Assembly: GCF_017114995.1 (NCBI RefSeq)
Contig: NZ_JABXKL010000063.1
Location: 1-46,922 of the forward strand
Direction of reading: 5' to 3'
Origin: Nostoc sp. NMS9
Lineage (GTDB): Bacteria; Cyanobacteriota; Cyanobacteriia; Cyanobacteriales; Nostocaceae
DNA length: 46,922 bases
The stretch's first letter is position 1, and each line of letters opens with the position of its first letter. A program made the translations under genes and the position numbers. Shown piece after piece: positions 8,539-17,109 of this stretch. The notes under the pieces are model-generated. The model made no database searches. It was not told the DNA's origin and saw only the letters and a list, made by a program, of their open reading frames with translations.

Positions 8539-8726
8539 ATGAAAGTACGCGAAGTGATCAAACGACTAGAAGCTGATGGTTGGTATCTTGCTAGAACTAA
8601 AGGTAGTCATCGACAGTTCAAACATCCTGATAAACCTGGTACTGTAACAGTGCCTAGTAAGCCAAATGTAGATGTACCAGTACTCTGAAAAATATCTGGA
8701 GACAAGCTCAATTGGAGGAAGACTGA
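8539..8726 (+). pseudogene. hicA: HicA-type mRNA interferase toxin, frameshifted near the C-terminus
   Basis: The frame opens MKVREVIKRLEADGWYLART and continues KGSHRQFKHPDKPGTVTVP, the HicA double-stranded-RNA-binding-like fold with its catalytic His in GSHRQF. It stops at 8688 after 49 codons. Another frame continues TLKNIWRQAQLEED and ends at a TGA (8724-8726) that overlaps the ATG of hicB. This is the normal HicA tail and the normal coupling. Comparison with the family pattern (DVPxGTLKNI) indicates a net loss of four bases near 8676-8681. The catalytic His remains, but the last helix is lost, so the toxin is probably inactive. Confidence 0.75.
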
Positions 8727-8950
8727 TGCGTTATACAGTTGTGATTGAAAAGGGAGGAACTAGCTACGGCACTTATGTCCCTGATTTACCAGGTTGTGTA
8801 GCTGTGGGTAAAACCTTAGAAGAAGTTAAGCAAATGATTGCAGAAGCTATTGAATTTCATATTGAAGGAATGCTAGAAGATGGTTTACCTATTCCTAAAC
8901 CTACAAGCATTGCTCATGAAGTTGAAGTTGCAAACTACAGCAAAATATAA
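8726..8950 (+). CDS. hicB: HicB-family antitoxin
   Basis: A 74-residue protein starting at the ATG at 8726 (MRYTVVIEKGGTSYGTYVPD). It has the complete HicB partial-RNase-H fold pattern: strand, YVPDLPGCVAVGKT turn, and a helix with EEVKQMIAEAIEFHIEGM. It is followed by a short tail (GLPIPKPTSIAHEVEV). The start overlaps the ancestral hicA stop (TGATG), which fixes the start codon; a longer frame from 8672 is only the out-of-frame remainder of hicA. HicB binds and neutralises HicA and often represses the operon. With the toxin broken, this is now probably an orphan antitoxin. Confidence 0.85.
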   Translation: MRYTVVIEKGGTSYGTYVPDLPGCVAVGKTLEEVKQMIAEAIEFHIEGMLEDGLPIPKPTSIAHEVEVANYSKI

Positions 8951-9019
8951 TTATAGAAAACTACTAAATTAGTACCAAATAATCCTTCTAGTATTTTGTC
9001 AAGTTAGTTTTGAGAGTTT

Positions 9020-9068
9020 GTAGTAAGGACTTTAGTACTTAGAAAATAAAGACTAAAGTGCTTACTAC
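9020..9068. repeat. palindromic interspersed repeat (GTAGTAAGGACTTTAGT type)
   Basis: The left arm 9020-9036 and right arm 9052-9068 pair over 17 bp with one mismatch, around a 15-base loop. A second copy of the left arm occurs at 41168-41184, between mntC and mntA. It lies between the converging hicB and murD genes and could act as a bidirectional terminator. Confidence 0.7.
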
Positions 9069-9089
9069 GAACTTGTTGACAAACAATGC

Positions 9090-10616
9090 TTATCGACTTT
9101 GAACTATGGACTCTTGACTAGAGTTTTCAAGTTCTGGAAGTTCTACTCTGGCGGGTTTCCAACCTCCTGCCCAAGCAAGACATAGATGACGGAAACGATC
9201 GCCCCGCACCTCAAAATTTGGGTACTGGTCGAAACTCGCACAAGCTGGAGATAGCAATACTACAGGCGCTTGATACTGCTTGGCTAATTCTGCCGACTTG
9301 GGAACTGCCCTTTCCATAGTTTCCACAATATGGTAGGTATGATACCCCACCTCTCGGAGACGTTTGGCAAATGCGGGTGCAGCAGAGCCAATCAATAACA
9401 CAGCAGCAGCTTTGGTTTGAATTTGTGCTAGCCAGCCAGAATCATCCCCTGGTTTGGCTTCTCCACCAGCAATTAAAATTGCTGGACTGTTAACAGATGC
9501 TAAACCTACTTCAGCCGCATCATAGTTGGTGGCTTTGCTGTCGTTAATGAAATCAATATCTTCCCATGTGCAGATATGCTCCAAACGATGGGCAACGCCA
9601 GGAAATTCCCGAATTGCAAGTGCGATCGCATCACGATTAATTCCCGCTAATCTTGCTGTTGCTACTGCCATCAAAAGATTTTGCTGGTTATGTTCTCCCA
9701 CCATTCGCAAGGTAGATACCTTCACAATCGGTTCTGGTGCAGAGGTTGCAGTCAATTTTTCCACAACCCAACCGTCTTCAATGTAAAAGCCTTTTTCGCT
9801 AATCAGAAAATCTTTTCCTCTGACACTTGTCCAATAGGCATCAGGCCAAGCACTTAAACCAAGCTGGCTCAAGTAGGCATCATCGCCATTGAATACTTGC
9901 AACTCAGACTGACGTAATAATTTGGCTTTAATGTTGTAATAGTTCTCTAAAGTCTGATGGCGACTGAGGTGATCCGGTGTGAAAGTCGTCCAAACTCCGA
10001 TCCGGGGAGCAAGAGAACTCGAAGATTCTATTTGATAGCTGCTAACTTCCGCAATTACCCAATCGAGTGAAGAGGATGAGGGGGATGAGGACGATGAGGA
10101 AGTAAAATTTTCTCCCTTATCTCCCTTATCTACCTTATCTCCCCTATCTCCTCTCCCCCTCCAAGATAGGGCAACTTCACAAGCGGCGTAGCCAATGTTA
10201 CCGCAGGCGGGTGCGTTTAATTCTGCTGCTTGGAAAATGGCAGCAATTAAAGCTGTGGTAGTAGTTTTGCCGTTAGTGCCAGTAATTCCTACCCAAGGTA
10301 GCGATTGTAAATTTCGCCAAGCAAGTTCTATTTCCCCAATGGTTTCAATACCTAATTGGCGTGCCTTAATTAATACGGGAATATCCCAAGGCACGCCAGG
10401 ACTAACGATTATTAATTGGGGTAAATTAGCACCATTCAATTCTAGGGATTGTCCTAGTTTAACGGTTATTTGCTCGGCAGCGAGTTCTTGTTGTTGTTCT
10501 AGGAGGGTTTTGGAGGTGTTGCCATCACTCAGCTCTACCTCCCAACCTTCCCGTTTCAACAATCTCGCCGCAGCAATACCGGACTTTCCCAATCCAATTA
10601 CAGTAGCTTTGGACAT
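9090..10616 (-). CDS. murD: UDP-N-acetylmuramoyl-L-alanine--D-glutamate ligase
   Basis: A cytoplasmic peptidoglycan enzyme adding D-Glu to UDP-MurNAc-L-Ala with ATP. Visible: an N-terminal Rossmann-type domain (VIGLGKSGIAAARLL), the P-loop GTNGKTTTT at 113-121, GNIGYAACEVA, EVSSYQIES, the central HRLEHI motif and the C-terminal LLSPACASFDQYPNFEVRG signature. At 508 residues it is about 45 longer than usual. The excess is mainly a low-complexity block at residues 152-184 (RGDRGDKVDKGDKG, then a Ser run). This block comes from in-frame short tandem repeats at 10065-10163, between the ligase motifs GNIGYAACEVAL and LDWVIAEVSSYQ. It lies 84 bp downstream of glyS on the same strand. Confidence 0.93.
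   Translation of the reverse strand: MSKATVIGLGKSGIAAARLLKREGWEVELSDGNTSKTLLEQQQELAAEQITVKLGQSLELNGANLPQLIIVSPGVPWDIPVLIKARQLGIETIGEIELAWRNLQSLPWVGITGTNGKTTTTALIAAIFQAAELNAPACGNIGYAACEVALSWRGRGDRGDKVDKGDKGENFTSSSSSSPSSSSLDWVIAEVSSYQIESSSSLAPRIGVWTTFTPDHLSRHQTLENYYNIKAKLLRQSELQVFNGDDAYLSQLGLSAWPDAYWTSVRGKDFLISEKGFYIEDGWVVEKLTATSAPEPIVKVSTLRMVGEHNQQNLLMAVATARLAGINRDAIALAIREFPGVAHRLEHICTWEDIDFINDSKATNYDAAEVGLASVNSPAILIAGGEAKPGDDSGWLAQIQTKAAAVLLIGSAAPAFAKRLREVGYHTYHIVETMERAVPKSAELAKQYQAPVVLLSPACASFDQYPNFEVRGDRFRHLCLAWAGGWKPARVELPELENSSQESIVQSR
10065..10163. repeat. tandem repeat tract inserted in frame within murD
   Basis: Degenerate CTCCCTTAT-like units alternate with GATGAGG-like units, matching short tandem repeats normally seen between genes. 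It is translated as an Asp/Gly/Lys block and a Ser block inside MurD. Confidence 0.75.
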
Positions 10617-10700
10617 AGATTGCAGCAGAGTGTCCCTGGTTAAGCACTCCCTATACTAGCGTTTCTTGGCAAAAATTACACCAGTTTTTGTTGACCTACG

Positions 10701-12854
10701 CTACAGATTTTTGACGATCGCACCGAAGTCAGCTAAAACACGGGCATGGTTGCGAACTAATCCCAGCAGATGTAACCGATTACGCTTGACTTCTGGATCG
10801 GAGTCCATAACTAAAACGCTATCTGGGCCATCAAAGAAGTTACTCACTGCCGGAGCCAGTTTTGCTAGTGCTGCTACTAACAGTTGATAATTTCGTGTCT
10901 GCTGTGCTGCCCAGGAAAGCGGTACTGATTCGATTAGTGCATTATACAAAGCTATCTCAGAGGGCTTTTGGAATAATTCTTGACGAACTACGGTTGTTGG
11001 TTCTAGTTGTTTTGTATCCAAATCACCTTGGGCGGCTAATCGTGTGGAACGGTTAACGGTTTCGTAGATGTTATCTAAGGTACTGTTGTTGCGGATTTGT
11101 TGTAAGTATAAGGCGCGATCGCGGACATCCAATAAATCTTTTAACGTCCGTTCTGTGTATTCTGGATCATTTTCTCCCAAAACTGCATTTACTAAATCGT
11201 AATCAATCTGTTTTTCTTCTTGTAGTAAAGTGCGGATGCGTTGCAAGAAAAACTCTTGTAATGCTGCGGTTAATGATGCCCAATCTTTCTGATATTTTGC
11301 TGCAAAGTCTGTTGCTATTTGCTTTAATAAATCATCTAAATTTATCGGCAAATTATCAAACCAAACAATTTTAACTACAGCATTGGCAGCACGGCGCAAG
11401 GCAAAGGGATCGGATGAACCGGAAGGAATTAAGCCTAAACCAAAGATACTCACTAAAGTATCTAATCTATCTGCCAAACCAACGATTTTACCCGTGAGTG
11501 TTCCAGGTAAAATATCACCGGCTCCCTTTGGCAAATAATGTTGATAAATTGCCTTGGCTACTTCAGCATCTTCACCACTAGCTAAGGCATATTTTTCTCC
11601 CATAATGCCTTGTAATTCGGGAAATTCATACACCATTTGGGTCACCAAATCTGCTTTACATAATAAAGCAGCACGTTGGATTATTTGGCTTTGATTTTCC
11701 GCTAATTCTAATTGACTGCTAATTTGCTCGGCAATTTTAACTATTCTATCTACCTTGGCACGTACCGAACCCAATTCTTCTTGAAAAGTGACTTTTTCTA
11801 ACTTGGGTAAAAAGCTTTCTAAACGCTTAGTTAAATCAGCTTCGTAAAAAAATCTGCCATCAGCTAATCTAGCACGAATTACTCTTTCATTCCCGACGGC
11901 AACAATATCTGATTTTTGAGGATCACCGTTAGAAATGGTGATGAAATTGGGCAATAATTCTTGCTCAAAACTCCCTGGTTTGAATACGGGAAAATAACGT
12001 TGATGAGTAACCATGACTTCAGTAATTACCTCAGTTGGTAATTCTAAAAATTCTGGTTCAAATTTACCAACAACTGCGGAAGGATATTCTACAAGGTTGG
12101 TTACTTCCGCTAACAAATCGGGGTAAATTACTGTATACCCGCCTAAATTCTCTGCGACTGCATTTACTTGCTCTTTAATCAGATTTGCCCGTTCTTCTGG
12201 GTCAACGGTGACATAAGCAGACTTGAGGGCGGTAACATAATCAGTAGCTTGGGCAATTGTCACAGGTTCAGAATGCAAAACCCGATGACCTTGGGAAATG
12301 CGATCGCTCTGAATCGTTTTAGAACCATTCACTAATTCTAAAGGCAGCACCGTCTCATCTAACAAAGCTACCAGCCAACGAATTGGTCGGGAAAACCTGG
12401 CATCCCCATTCCCCCAACGCATCAACCGCTTACCTTCTAAACCCCAAATCCACTGGGGAACAAGTTCTGTCAAAATTTCCGCCACAGGACGACCGGGAAT
12501 TCTTTTTTGCACAAATACAAATTCCCCTTTGTCAGTGGGGCGAACAGACAGCGCATCCAGTTCCACACTTTGCTTTTTGGCAAAGCCTGCTGCTGCTGCT
12601 GTCGGCTGACCATCTTTAAAGGCGGCTTGGGCGGGGGGGCCTTTAATTTCTTCTTCTCGATCTTGTTGCTGCGATGGTAGCCCTTTAATCAATACCGCCA
12701 ACCGCCGGGGAGTACCGTATATCTGGACACTTTCGCCCTTGAGGCTGTTTGCTTCCAGGCTTTGGGGAATGCGTTCCTGCCATTGCACTAAAGCATCACT
12801 GAGAAAACTTGCAGGTAGTTCTTCTGTACCAACTTCTAATAGAAACCCAGGCAT
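10701..12854 (-). CDS. glyS: glycine--tRNA ligase beta subunit
   Basis: 717 residues, the usual length for the beta subunit of the bacterial alpha2beta2 glycyl-tRNA synthetase. The N-terminus FLLEVGTEELPASFLSDAL, the internal GTPRRLAVL and FSRPIRWLVAL segments, TEVMVTHQRYFPVF and DPFALRRAANAVVKI are all family signatures. The C-terminus carries the anticodon-binding domain that recognises tRNA-Gly. The alpha subunit (glyQ) that makes glycyl-adenylate is not adjacent, as is common in cyanobacteria. murD follows on the same strand after 84 bp, so the two may share a transcript. Confidence 0.95.
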   Translation of the reverse strand: MPGFLLEVGTEELPASFLSDALVQWQERIPQSLEANSLKGESVQIYGTPRRLAVLIKGLPSQQQDREEEIKGPPAQAAFKDGQPTAAAAGFAKKQSVELDALSVRPTDKGEFVFVQKRIPGRPVAEILTELVPQWIWGLEGKRLMRWGNGDARFSRPIRWLVALLDETVLPLELVNGSKTIQSDRISQGHRVLHSEPVTIAQATDYVTALKSAYVTVDPEERANLIKEQVNAVAENLGGYTVIYPDLLAEVTNLVEYPSAVVGKFEPEFLELPTEVITEVMVTHQRYFPVFKPGSFEQELLPNFITISNGDPQKSDIVAVGNERVIRARLADGRFFYEADLTKRLESFLPKLEKVTFQEELGSVRAKVDRIVKIAEQISSQLELAENQSQIIQRAALLCKADLVTQMVYEFPELQGIMGEKYALASGEDAEVAKAIYQHYLPKGAGDILPGTLTGKIVGLADRLDTLVSIFGLGLIPSGSSDPFALRRAANAVVKIVWFDNLPINLDDLLKQIATDFAAKYQKDWASLTAALQEFFLQRIRTLLQEEKQIDYDLVNAVLGENDPEYTERTLKDLLDVRDRALYLQQIRNNSTLDNIYETVNRSTRLAAQGDLDTKQLEPTTVVRQELFQKPSEIALYNALIESVPLSWAAQQTRNYQLLVAALAKLAPAVSNFFDGPDSVLVMDSDPEVKRNRLHLLGLVRNHARVLADFGAIVKNL

Positions 12855-13308
12855 AGGACACTGTTTTCAACTTTGCGTAGCTCAACTTTATCAGTTATTC
12901 TCAGGCGATCGCTCGTGATTTTTAGCTGAATCGGTCATTGAAGAGAATAAAAGGAAAACCCCATAGTTAACAATTCAAAATTCAATATTAAAGACATTTT
13001 GTCTGCGGCACCCTATGCAAACAGACGGGGATTAAACCCCTACTGTTGCAAGATCCCTCAGAGTAACTCGATAAATGAGGAATGGAAGTTAAGCCAGAGT
13101 GGATTGCATAGGCGGCTTGTCGTAAGACATCGCTATAGACTTGACATTTTATGCAAAACTTTATAAAACAAGTGCTTCTCTTCATAGATTCATTACATTA
13201 GATACCGGATTTTATGCGGTATTTACTGGTATATATTTCTATCGTAAGCTTAGTGTTGATTGATGCATTGATATATGCATCATGACAATCAATTTTGGAG
13301 TTATGACC
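12855..13308. other. intergenic stretch with small repeats
   Basis: It contains a HIP1-like site, a short AATTCAA repeat near 12969, a small GGGGATTAAACCCC hairpin near 13025, and an inverted repeat directly upstream of the PEP-CTERM gene (listed separately). The short minus-strand frames here have no protein-like character. Confidence 0.5.
13261..13282. promoter_or_regulatory. inverted repeat directly upstream of the PEP-CTERM gene
   Basis: TGATGCAT (13261-13268) and ATGCATCA (13275-13282) form a perfect 8-bp dyad around a six-base spacer. TTGATTG-like and CAATCAA-like flanks extend it imperfectly. It ends 26 bases before the chosen start codon. It could be an operator or a hairpin in the leader. 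No binding protein can be named from sequence. Confidence 0.4.
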
Positions 13309-13887
13309 ATGAAAAATATTTTCGCCAAAATCACCGCGATCGCAGCAACTAGTGTTGCGATCGCTGCTGGTGCTAACAACCCAGCCCAAGCTATTGAATT
13401 AAACTTTAACTGGCAAGGTAATGCTGGTTACTCAGCAATAGGTTCATTCAGCTACGACGAAACTACAGCACCAACAATCATTTCAGAAGCTAGTAGTGGA
13501 GCCACCAACTTTTTACAATCCTTGAATGTCTCCTTCTTAGACCCATCTAAAAATCTTCTGGGAACCTATAACACCGTTAGTGGTGGAGTGTCAGAATCTA
13601 GCTTCTTTGCTTTCAACTTTAATACTTCCACTCAAACATTATTTGGCCCCTTTGATGTCGCAGGAGGGACAGGTGTGATTGGAGAATATTTCTTCCAGGG
13701 AACGGTTGGCGACTCTTTGTTCTTACGTCAGGATGTCGATCAACAAGGAACGTCAACAACACTAGATCAAAATTCTGGCTCTATTCAAGTATCCAAAGTT
13801 CCTGAGCCTGCTTGTCTCTTGGGTTTGCTAGCATTTGCCGGGTTGGGTGTAGCTTCAACTTTAAAGAAAAAGCAAGCCTTTTACTAG
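13309..13887 (+). CDS. PEP-CTERM sorting-domain protein
   Basis: A secreted 192-residue protein. It has an N-terminal signal peptide (MKNIFAKITAIAATSVAIAA, with cleavage near NNPAQA) and ends with the PEP-CTERM anchor: the VPEP motif, a hydrophobic helix (CLLGLLAFAGLGVAS) and a basic tail KKK. Family knowledge links this tail to processing by an exosortase and export of surface or exopolysaccharide-associated proteins. The body is Ser/Thr/Asn-rich with no recognised domain. GGAG at 13297-13300 sits 8 bases before the ATG at 13309, which favours this start over ATGs at 13282 and 13303. Confidence 0.82.
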   Translation: MKNIFAKITAIAATSVAIAAGANNPAQAIELNFNWQGNAGYSAIGSFSYDETTAPTIISEASSGATNFLQSLNVSFLDPSKNLLGTYNTVSGGVSESSFFAFNFNTSTQTLFGPFDVAGGTGVIGEYFFQGTVGDSLFLRQDVDQQGTSTTLDQNSGSIQVSKVPEPACLLGLLAFAGLGVASTLKKKQAFY

Positions 13888-14634
13888 AAATTAGGGCTTT
13901 CTAGTCAGAGCTTGCCAAATTTACTGAATCTCTATTCTAGCCCTACTAGTTCAGTTAACTAGTAGGGTTATCAATATAATCTCATTAGAAATATGAGCGA
14001 AATTAATTTTACTTTTACCTCAGCATTTATTACTCAGCACTCAACACTGTTTTGGTCAGCGCCTTTGAACTACTTAAAAAGTAGGATTCTCCTCAATGAA
14101 TACAATACTGATGACTTGGTTAAAAATATTTCATGTGCCAGTTGAAAAGGCGGAATGAGGGTTATATGCATAACAGTGAATATAATGTTACAATTCCCCA
14201 AGTGTAAATTTAAGCATTAGTTCGGAAATAAACAGACCAACTATTGTCATAATCGCCAAAAAATAAAGTCTATATTTATCAATAGCCTAACTTGTTTATA
14301 CAAAGTCATATATTGATTTTTAAGTGTTTTATGCCGTACAAGAATTCTCTTTTGAAAACCACAAAGAAAATTTATAACCAATGTTTAACACATTTTTTTT
14401 AATCAAACAATTTTACCAGTCAAAATACAGCATTTGTAAATAAATAAGGTAATAAAATGCAGAGATACAAATTAGATATAAACAGTTTCTACCTCTGCCT
14501 TCTGCCTCTAAACCTATAGCTTTATGCTTCATGCAAAAGAAAACGTTGTAAGCAATAAAAATAGCAGCCCCCACTGGCTATTAATAAGTAATCCGATCGT
14601 CTCATGCTATCTTCACAAAATTCACAAATAGTTC
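13888..14634. other. gene-free leader region of the glycosyltransferase gene
   Basis: Apart from the dyad at 13941-13967 nothing is recognised. The stretch is AT-rich. A bulged hairpin (AATAGCAG / CTGGCTATT, about 14560-14582) lies roughly 50 bases upstream of the glycosyltransferase start and could belong to its leader. Confidence 0.4.
13941..13967. terminator. 11-bp stem-loop downstream of the PEP-CTERM gene
   Basis: CCCTACTAGTT pairs perfectly with AACTAGTAGGG around a five-base loop, 53 bases after the stop codon. The T run after it is weak, so this is a terminator-like or transcript-stabilising hairpin. Confidence 0.5.
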
Positions 14635-15933
14635 ATGCATATTCTGATTTATTCCTACAACTATCATCCAGAGCCAATTGGAATTGCTCCGTTAATGACT
14701 GAATTGGCAGAAGGACTAGTAAAGCGAGGTCATAAAGTGCGAGTGATTACGGGAATGCCCAACTATCCTCAGCGCGAAATTTACGATGGGTATCAGAATA
14801 AATGGTATCTTACTGAACAAAAAAATGGCGTCACTATTCAACGAAGTTACGTCCGAATTAAGTCTAAACCTAACCTCGTGGATCGGCTGTTACTGGAGTT
14901 GAGCTTTGTTTTCACAAGCTTACCCCAAGCCTTTAAAGGTGGGCGACCTGATGTGATTATCTTAACAGTACCGCCGCTACTAGGTACGTTACCAGCAACA
15001 ACATTGGGCTGGTTATACAACTGCCCAGTAGTTCTAAATGTGCAAGATATTTTACCAGAAGCTGCTGTGCGTATCGGGTTATTAAAAAACAAGTGGATGA
15101 TCCGAACTCTTGCAGCTTTAGAGAAATTTGCATATCGGACTGCACACACTATTAGTGTGATCGCTGATGGATTTCGTGAGAATTTAGTAAATAAGGGAGT
15201 CCCTGTTAATAAAATCGTTTGTATTCCCAATTGGGTAAATGTAAATTTCATTCGCCCGTTACCGAAACAGAGCAACTCTTGGATCTCTAACCATCAACTA
15301 GATGGGAAATTTGTAGTACTTTATTCAGGCAACATTGCTCTAACGCAAGGTTTAGAGACAGTAATAGAAGCAGCCGTTTGTTTACGTCATATCAAAGATA
15401 TTGTCTTTGTCATTGTTGGCGAATCAAGAGCATTGCAAAGGTTGCAGGAATATTGTCTATCAAATGGAGCAGATAATGTTTTGCTACTACCGTTACAGCC
15501 GCGAGAAAAACTACCTGAAATGCTAGCAGCATCTGATGTCGGGCTAATTGTGCAAAAGCACAATGTGATTTCGTTCAATATGCCTTCAAAAATACCACTG
15601 TTGTTGGCGAGTGGTCGCCCAATTGTGGGTTCAGTTCCCGCCACTGGTACTGCTGCTAAAGCGATCGAACTCAGTGGTGGTGGGATAGTTGTTGAACCAG
15701 AATCGCCCCAGGCAATGGCTGCTGCGGTGCATGATTTATATGCTAATCCGGCTCTAGGGACGAAGCTAGGTAACACAGGAAGACAATTTGCCGAAGAAAA
15801 CTATTCCTTAGAGCAAGCTCTCGATCGGTATGAGTGGCTTTTTTCTCATATTGTTACCAACCGAAAATCAACTGTAGGTATTTTACCAAAATTCGATTCT
15901 AAGAAATCAGTTGTGGATGGTTCTATGCATTAG
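14635..15933 (+). CDS. family 4 glycosyltransferase, WcaI-like
   Basis: 432 residues with the GT-B fold. The N-terminal donor-side domain starts with HILIYSYNYHPEPIGIAPLMTELAEGL, which closely follows the WcaI/WbuB subfamily of exopolysaccharide glycosyltransferases. The C-terminal Rossmann domain shows VVLYSGNIALTQGLETVIEAA, the LPLQPREKLPEMLAASDVGL segment and a sugar-nucleotide site near MPSKIPLLLASGRPIVGS. Product and acceptor cannot be told from sequence. In relatives the role is transfer of fucose or another sugar during extracellular polysaccharide assembly. No other polysaccharide gene is adjacent, so the locus looks isolated. Confidence 0.85.
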   Translation: MHILIYSYNYHPEPIGIAPLMTELAEGLVKRGHKVRVITGMPNYPQREIYDGYQNKWYLTEQKNGVTIQRSYVRIKSKPNLVDRLLLELSFVFTSLPQAFKGGRPDVIILTVPPLLGTLPATTLGWLYNCPVVLNVQDILPEAAVRIGLLKNKWMIRTLAALEKFAYRTAHTISVIADGFRENLVNKGVPVNKIVCIPNWVNVNFIRPLPKQSNSWISNHQLDGKFVVLYSGNIALTQGLETVIEAAVCLRHIKDIVFVIVGESRALQRLQEYCLSNGADNVLLLPLQPREKLPEMLAASDVGLIVQKHNVISFNMPSKIPLLLASGRPIVGSVPATGTAAKAIELSGGGIVVEPESPQAMAAAVHDLYANPALGTKLGNTGRQFAEENYSLEQALDRYEWLFSHIVTNRKSTVGILPKFDSKKSVVDGSMH

Positions 15934-16354
15934 TCACATCTTTCTTTACAATGTTGAAACCCAGATTTTGCAAGCATCTTGAAGACTGAGGTGTTAAGCA
16001 TACTTGACAAATTTCCCCTTATTATTCTCGCTAAAAATACATTTTTATTGAGAATAAACGACGAACGAATCAGGGTTAGAAAAAACGTGAGCGATCGCTC
16101 TCACTTTTGTTAAGAAAGATCCGGGTAATGGATAGGTGGATGGTTGAAGGGGATTGAGGATTTCTCACTCGTTGGCTACATAGATAAAACCCTGATTGGG
16201 ATAAATTAAATCACCCATTCGGGTGAGTTAAAGATCAACCGATCGGGTGAACTAACTGTAGGAAGTTGAGACTGGTCAAAAATAGGAATCTAGAGAATAC
16301 TGATTGATTGCACGTCGTTCTTGGTGAGGATAACTTGATGATTAATAGAGCTGA

Positions 16355-16470
16355 ATTAATCAGCGTAGGCGTAGCCCACCGTACCCGTACAGGGAAGCAA
16401 GCCACGCGTTGGCGGAGCCTCTGTCTCCGACACGCTATTCGCGTTCGTAGAGAAGTGTCTCCAAGAGTTG
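16355..16470. repeat. GC-rich cyanobacterial interspersed repeat
   Basis: The block contains GCGTAGGCGTAGCCC, GTTGGCGGAGCCTCTGTC and CGTAGAGAAGTGTCTCC. These are modules of the palindromic intergenic repeats scattered through Nostoc genomes. Related modules appear near 21500-21570 and 30655-30690. Short open frames across it on both strands are artefacts of the repeat. Confidence 0.6.
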
Positions 16471-16581
16471 GCATAGCTCCAGACTCTTTTCTTCCTTAAG
16501 ATCAGTATTCAGTGCTACTCAAGAGCGATAAACTCATCTGTAACTAATACTAATCTTGTCTGCTATCTGGTTATAATGCAA

Positions 16582-16593
16582 GCAAGCGCTTGC
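16582..16593. promoter_or_regulatory. 12-bp palindrome upstream of the tetR relic, possible operator
   Basis: GCAAGCGCTTGC is a perfect palindrome about 20 bases ahead of the point where TetR-like coding sequence begins. TetR repressors typically bind such dyads next to their own gene. The link is inferred from position only. Confidence 0.35.
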
Positions 16594-16610
16594 AAACACT
16601 TATAGAAAAC

Positions 16611-16850
16611 TTAGCATCAAAGACGGCACAAACTCATGCACCCTTGATCTAGTTAGCAACTAAGGTATTTGCAACAGCAGGTTTAACCACAGCGACAACA
16701 CGAGAAATTACTCGTGTTGCTGGGGTCAATGAGGTAAATTGATTTCGTCATTTCCAGAACTAAAGAGCAACTACTAACTTGCTCTGATTACCGAAGCGAT
16801 CGCTTTACAGGCACAGAACCATGCTTTCTCTCTGAGATAAAGCACTGTGT
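16611..16850 (+). pseudogene. TetR-family regulator remnant
   Basis: One frame reads ASKTAQTHAPLI, a TAG stop, then LATKVFATAGLTTATTREIT and RVAGVNEVN. This is the helix-turn-helix of a TetR repressor (typical pattern F..xGL..TT.REIA..AGVNEVTLFRHF). It breaks with further stops and frame changes, although FRHF, NKEQLLT and ALITEAIALQAQN-like pieces can be followed to about 16830. At least one nonsense change (16650-16652) and two frameshifts are present, and a start codon is lacking. In related genomes such a regulator precedes the HlyD/RND genes, so this was probably the local repressor. Confidence 0.7.
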
Positions 16851-17109
16851 TTATACTGGTTAGCAAAAAATTATAAATTACACTTTAAGAAATTGAACGG
16901 AGTTAAGTAATGTACAAATCAACCATAATGTGCTGAACAAAATTGGTTCATTTTAGGTGCTAGACATCGTGAGCGATCGCCCAAATACCCAGACATATTT
17001 TTTACCAACATAGAGAAAAAAGGGCTAAAAAACTATTCAAATCAAAATAATGCTTTTTTAGCGAAGAGTAGATTGCCCAAGTCTAAATCCACAAGACGAG
17101 AAAACCAAG

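Larger units (their letters stand above)
15934..16610. other. gene-free stretch rich in hairpins and interspersed repeats
   Basis: Contents: an interrupted dyad TTATTCTC...GAGAATAA near 16020; a GTGAG/CTCAC hairpin around a HIP1 core at 16087-16104 followed by TTTTGTT, a weak terminator candidate for the glycosyltransferase; and two related 16-base hairpins, TCACCCATTCGGGTGA (16211-16226) and TCAACCGATCGGGTGA (16235-16250). A GC-rich interspersed repeat follows at about 16355-16470. No credible protein gene is present. Confidence 0.5.

Noticed and set aside
12988..13389. Short minus-strand frames between glyS and the PEP-CTERM gene
   Set aside because: Low-complexity AT-rich sequence, no ribosome sites, and one overlaps the PEP-CTERM coding start.
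16235..16499. Overlapping short frames on both strands
   Set aside because: They translate the GC-rich interspersed repeat; no family pattern and no credible start.
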